In this document: positions 44,451 through 46,759 of the stretch, piece after piece
Position numbering within the stretch: position 1 is the stretch's first letter
How the letters are laid out: every line of letters begins with the position of its first letter
Assembly: GCF_022601715.1 (NCBI RefSeq)
Contig: NZ_JAKVIM010000027.1
Coordinates: 1 to 46,759 of the forward strand
Reading direction: 5' to 3'
Length of the DNA stretch: 46,759 bases
Source: Acinetobacter zhairuonensis
GTDB lineage: Bacteria; Pseudomonadota; Gammaproteobacteria; Pseudomonadales; Moraxellaceae
Notes under the pieces: generated by a model
Database searches by the model: none
What the model was told of the DNA's origin: nothing
What the model saw: only the letters and a program-made list of their open reading frames with translations
Made by a program: the position numbers and the translations under genes

Positions 44451-46589
44451 ATGGCTCGTCAAACCCCTATTTCTCGTTACCGTAACATTGGTATCTCTGC
44501 GCACATTGACGCAGGTAAAACGACTACCACTGAACGTATTTTGTTCTACACAGGTGTATCTCACAAAATTGGTGAAGTACACGATGGTGCAGCAACAATG
44601 GACTGGATGGAACAAGAGCAAGAGCGCGGTATTACTATTACTTCTGCTGCTACAACTTGTTTCTGGTCTGGTATGGGTAGCCAATTCCCACAACACCGTA
44701 TTAACGTAATCGATACACCAGGACACGTTGACTTCACAATTGAAGTTGAGCGTTCTATGCGTGTTCTTGATGGCGCGTGCATGGTTTACTGTGCAGTTGG
44801 TGGTGTACAACCTCAGTCTGAAACTGTATGGCGTCAGGCGAACAAATATAAAGTGCCTCGTTTAGCATTCGTGAACAAGATGGACCGTACTGGTGCAAAC
44901 TTCTTCCGTGCAGTTGAGCAAGTTAAAACTCGTCTAGGTGGTAATCCTGTACCTATCGTTGTGCCAATTGGTGCAGAAGATACGTTTGCTGGTGTTGTTG
45001 ACCTCATCGAAATGAAAGCGATTATCTGGGATGAAGCATCTCAAGGTATGAAGTTTGAATACGGCGAGATTCCAGCTGACCTCGTTGATACTTCTAACGA
45101 ATGGCGCACTAAGATGGTTGAAGCTGCGGCTGAAGCATCTGAAGAGTTAATGGACAAGTACCTAGAAGAAGGTGATCTTTCTAAAGAAGAAATCATCGCT
45201 GGTCTTCGTGCTCGTACATTAGCTTCTGAAATTCAAGTAATGCTTTGTGGTTCTGCGTTCAAGAACAAAGGTGTTCAACGTATGTTGGATGCTGTTATTG
45301 AATTCTTACCATCGCCTACAGAAGTTAAGGCGATTGAAGGTGTTCTTGACGACAAAGACGAAACTAAAGCATCTCGCGAAGCATCTGACGAAGCTCCGTT
45401 CTCTGCATTAGCGTTCAAAATCATGAACGACAAATTCGTAGGTAATTTAACGTTCGTACGTGTTTACTCTGGTGTTCTTAAACAAGGTGACCCAGTTTAT
45501 AACCCAGTTAAGTCTAAGCGTGAGCGTATCGGTCGTATCGTGCAAATGCATGCGAACGAGCGTCAAGATCTTGATGAAATCCGTGCAGGTGATATCGCAG
45601 CGTGTGTAGGTCTTAAAGATGTTACCACTGGTGATACATTATGTGATGAGAAAAACATCATTACACTTGAGCGTATGGAATTCCCAGAGCCAGTAATTTC
45701 ATTGGCTGTTGAACCAAAAACTAAAGCTGACCAAGAGAAAATGTCTATCGCTTTAGGTCGTTTGGCTAAGGAAGATCCATCGTTCCGCGTTCGTACAGAT
45801 GAAGAATCTGGTCAAACGATTATTGCTGGTATGGGTGAACTTCACCTTGACATCATCGTAGATCGTATGAAGCGTGAATTTGGTGTTGAAGCGAACATTG
45901 GTAAACCAATGGTTGCTTACCGCGAAACAATCAAAAAGACTGTTGAGCAAGAAGGTAAATTCGTACGTCAAACTGGTGGTAAAGGTAAGTTTGGTCACGT
46001 ATACGTACGTTTAGAGCCAATGGATGTTGAAGAAGCTGGTAAAGAATACCAATTCGCTGAAGAAGTTGTAGGCGGTACTGTACCTAAAGAATTCTTCGGT
46101 GCGGTTGACAAAGGTATTCAAGAACGTATGAAGAATGGTGTCTTGGCTGGTTACCCTGTTGTGGGTATCAAAGCGACATTATTCGACGGTTCTTACCACG
46201 ATGTCGACTCTGACGAATTGTCGTTCAAAATGGCGGGTTCTTACGCATTCCGTGATGGTTTCATGAAAGCAGATCCTGTTCTTCTTGAACCAATCATGAA
46301 AGTTGAAGTAGAAACTCCAGAAGACTACATGGGCGATATCATGGGTGACTTAAACCGTCGTCGTGGTATGGTTCAAGGTATGGACGATCTTCCTGGTGGA
46401 ACTAAAGCAATTAAAGCTGAAGTACCGCTTGCTGAGATGTTTGGTTACGCGACTCAAATGCGTTCTATGTCTCAAGGTCGTGCGACTTACTCTATGGAAT
46501 TTGCTAAATACGCTGAAACTCCACGTAACGTGGCGGAAGGCATTATTTCTAAATTCCAATCTGGCGGTAAAAAAGGTGACGACGAGTAA
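44451..46589 (+). CDS. fusA: Elongation factor G
   Basis: EF-G, 712 residues: the translocation GTPase. G1 is [10 protein letters not shown] (P-loop), G2 RGITIT, G3 DTPGHVD and G4 NKMD. Domains II-V follow, with the domain IV loop HVYVRLEP. The ATG at 44451 is chosen over an in-frame ATG at 44439, because AGGA touches the latter and the family starts MARQTPI. Its stop codon is also enclosed by a small hairpin (46587-46600). Confidence 0.99.
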   Translation: MARQTPISRYRNIGISAHIDAGKTTTTERILFYTGVSHKIGEVHDGAATMDWMEQEQERGITITSAATTCFWSGMGSQFPQHRINVIDTPGHVDFTIEVERSMRVLDGACMVYCAVGGVQPQSETVWRQANKYKVPRLAFVNKMDRTGANFFRAVEQVKTRLGGNPVPIVVPIGAEDTFAGVVDLIEMKAIIWDEASQGMKFEYGEIPADLVDTSNEWRTKMVEAAAEASEELMDKYLEEGDLSKEEIIAGLRARTLASEIQVMLCGSAFKNKGVQRMLDAVIEFLPSPTEVKAIEGVLDDKDETKASREASDEAPFSALAFKIMNDKFVGNLTFVRVYSGVLKQGDPVYNPVKSKRERIGRIVQMHANERQDLDEIRAGDIAACVGLKDVTTGDTLCDEKNIITLERMEFPEPVISLAVEPKTKADQEKMSIALGRLAKEDPSFRVRTDEESGQTIIAGMGELHLDIIVDRMKREFGVEANIGKPMVAYRETIKKTVEQEGKFVRQTGGKGKFGHVYVRLEPMDVEEAGKEYQFAEEVVGGTVPKEFFGAVDKGIQERMKNGVLAGYPVVGIKATLFDGSYHDVDSDELSFKMAGSYAFRDGFMKADPVLLEPIMKVEVETPEDYMGDIMGDLNRRRGMVQGMDDLPGGTKAIKAEVPLAEMFGYATQMRSMSQGRATYSMEFAKYAETPRNVAEGIISKFQSGGKKGDDE

Positions 46590-46600
46590 TCTTTCGATTA
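46587..46600 (+). other. Mini-hairpin enclosing the fusA stop codon
   Basis: TAATC-TTTC-GATTA, five base pairs. It shares TAATCTTTCGA with the rpsL stop hairpin. Confidence 0.5.
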
Positions 46601-46638
46601 CTATAATCCCAAACTAATTTTTAGTTAATAACCAGTTG

Positions 46639-46661
46639 CTCATGCAGTGATCCTGCATGAG
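46639..46661 (+). promoter_or_regulatory. Hairpin before tuf
   Basis: Perfect nine-base stem CTCATGCAG/CTGCATGAG with loop TGATC, 21 bases before the tuf ATG. No T run follows, so it should not end transcription. Confidence 0.5.
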
Positions 46662-46682
46662 TAGTTTAAAAAGGAAAATCAA

Positions 46683-46759
46683 ATGGCTAAGGCTAAGTTT
46701 GAACGTAATAAGCCACACGTAAACGTGGGCACAATCGGTCACGTTGACCATGGTAAAAC
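46683..46759 (+). CDS. tuf: Elongation factor Tu (5' end only)
   Basis: The first 25 codons of EF-Tu, cut by the window edge. [19 protein letters not shown] is followed by HVDHGKT, the G1 region of EF-Tu. AAAGGAAA precedes the ATG. It is the fourth gene of the str operon. Confidence 0.97.

Overview
The window is AT-rich chromosomal DNA from a gammaproteobacterium, almost certainly an Acinetobacter species. The evidence is gene content and order: rpoN-hpf-ibaG-murA-hisG-hisD-hisC, a short-form HisG, the Acinetobacter-specific fil cluster, HemJ in place of HemG/HemY, and a D-alanine catabolic locus with a divergent Lrp-type regulator. Most genes are housekeeping. I see no tRNA, rRNA, CRISPR array, insertion sequence, prophage or integration site. 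The right edge cuts through tuf.

Layout. 1-720: a small cupin gene and a gap. 725-9132: sigma-54, ribosome hibernation, BolA-like IbaG, MurA, three histidine genes and, convergently, pabB. 9370-17545: the six-gene fil cluster (secreted FilA, C39 peptidase, two beta-barrels, a periplasmic protein and a large lipoprotein). 17617-24573: two divergent Nudix hydrolases, a gamma-carbonic-anhydrase-like protein, tsaB, uppP, rsmJ, a membrane C13 (legumain-fold) peptidase, S-formylglutathione hydrolase and a DUF2218 protein. 24731-29029: rpe, a 380-base non-coding stretch with DnaA-box-like sequences, then a copper locus (CopL-like small protein, CopA, CopB). 29199-32375: a guanidine-II riboswitch with its Gdx exporter, a DNA alkyl-repair enzyme, a NERD protein, thiD and a HAD phosphatase. 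32454-38304: Spo0M-like protein, then lrp <-> dadA-alr-ridA-cycA for D-alanine uptake and oxidation. 38491-43143: an acyltransferase, hemJ, fabB and an EcsC-family protein. 43211-46759: the str operon rpsL-rpsG-fusA-tuf.

How parts work together. HisG, HisD and HisC are steps of histidine synthesis. CycA imports D-alanine/glycine/D-serine, Alr interconverts alanine isomers, DadA oxidises the D-form, and RidA can hydrolyse reactive imines. CopA and CopB give periplasmic and outer-membrane copper tolerance. Gdx removes guanidinium when its riboswitch senses it.

The most interesting points are in RNA structure and in the fil cluster. (1) The hisC leader folds on paper into a compact three-way junction containing a 12-codon upstream ORF with its own Shine-Dalgarno. 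(2) The fil cluster, usually named as a pilus system, has no usher, chaperone or pilin. Its secreted protein plus C39 peptidase plus beta-barrel set is closer in logic to the Fap functional-amyloid export systems. (3) Structured leaders precede cycA and filB. (4) The str operon has a hairpin at its predicted 5' end, a possible S7 switch before rpsG, and mini-hairpins enclosing three consecutive stop codons. (5) DnaA-box-like 9-mers cluster on one strand downstream of rpe. All structures were found by eye; no folding program or database was used.
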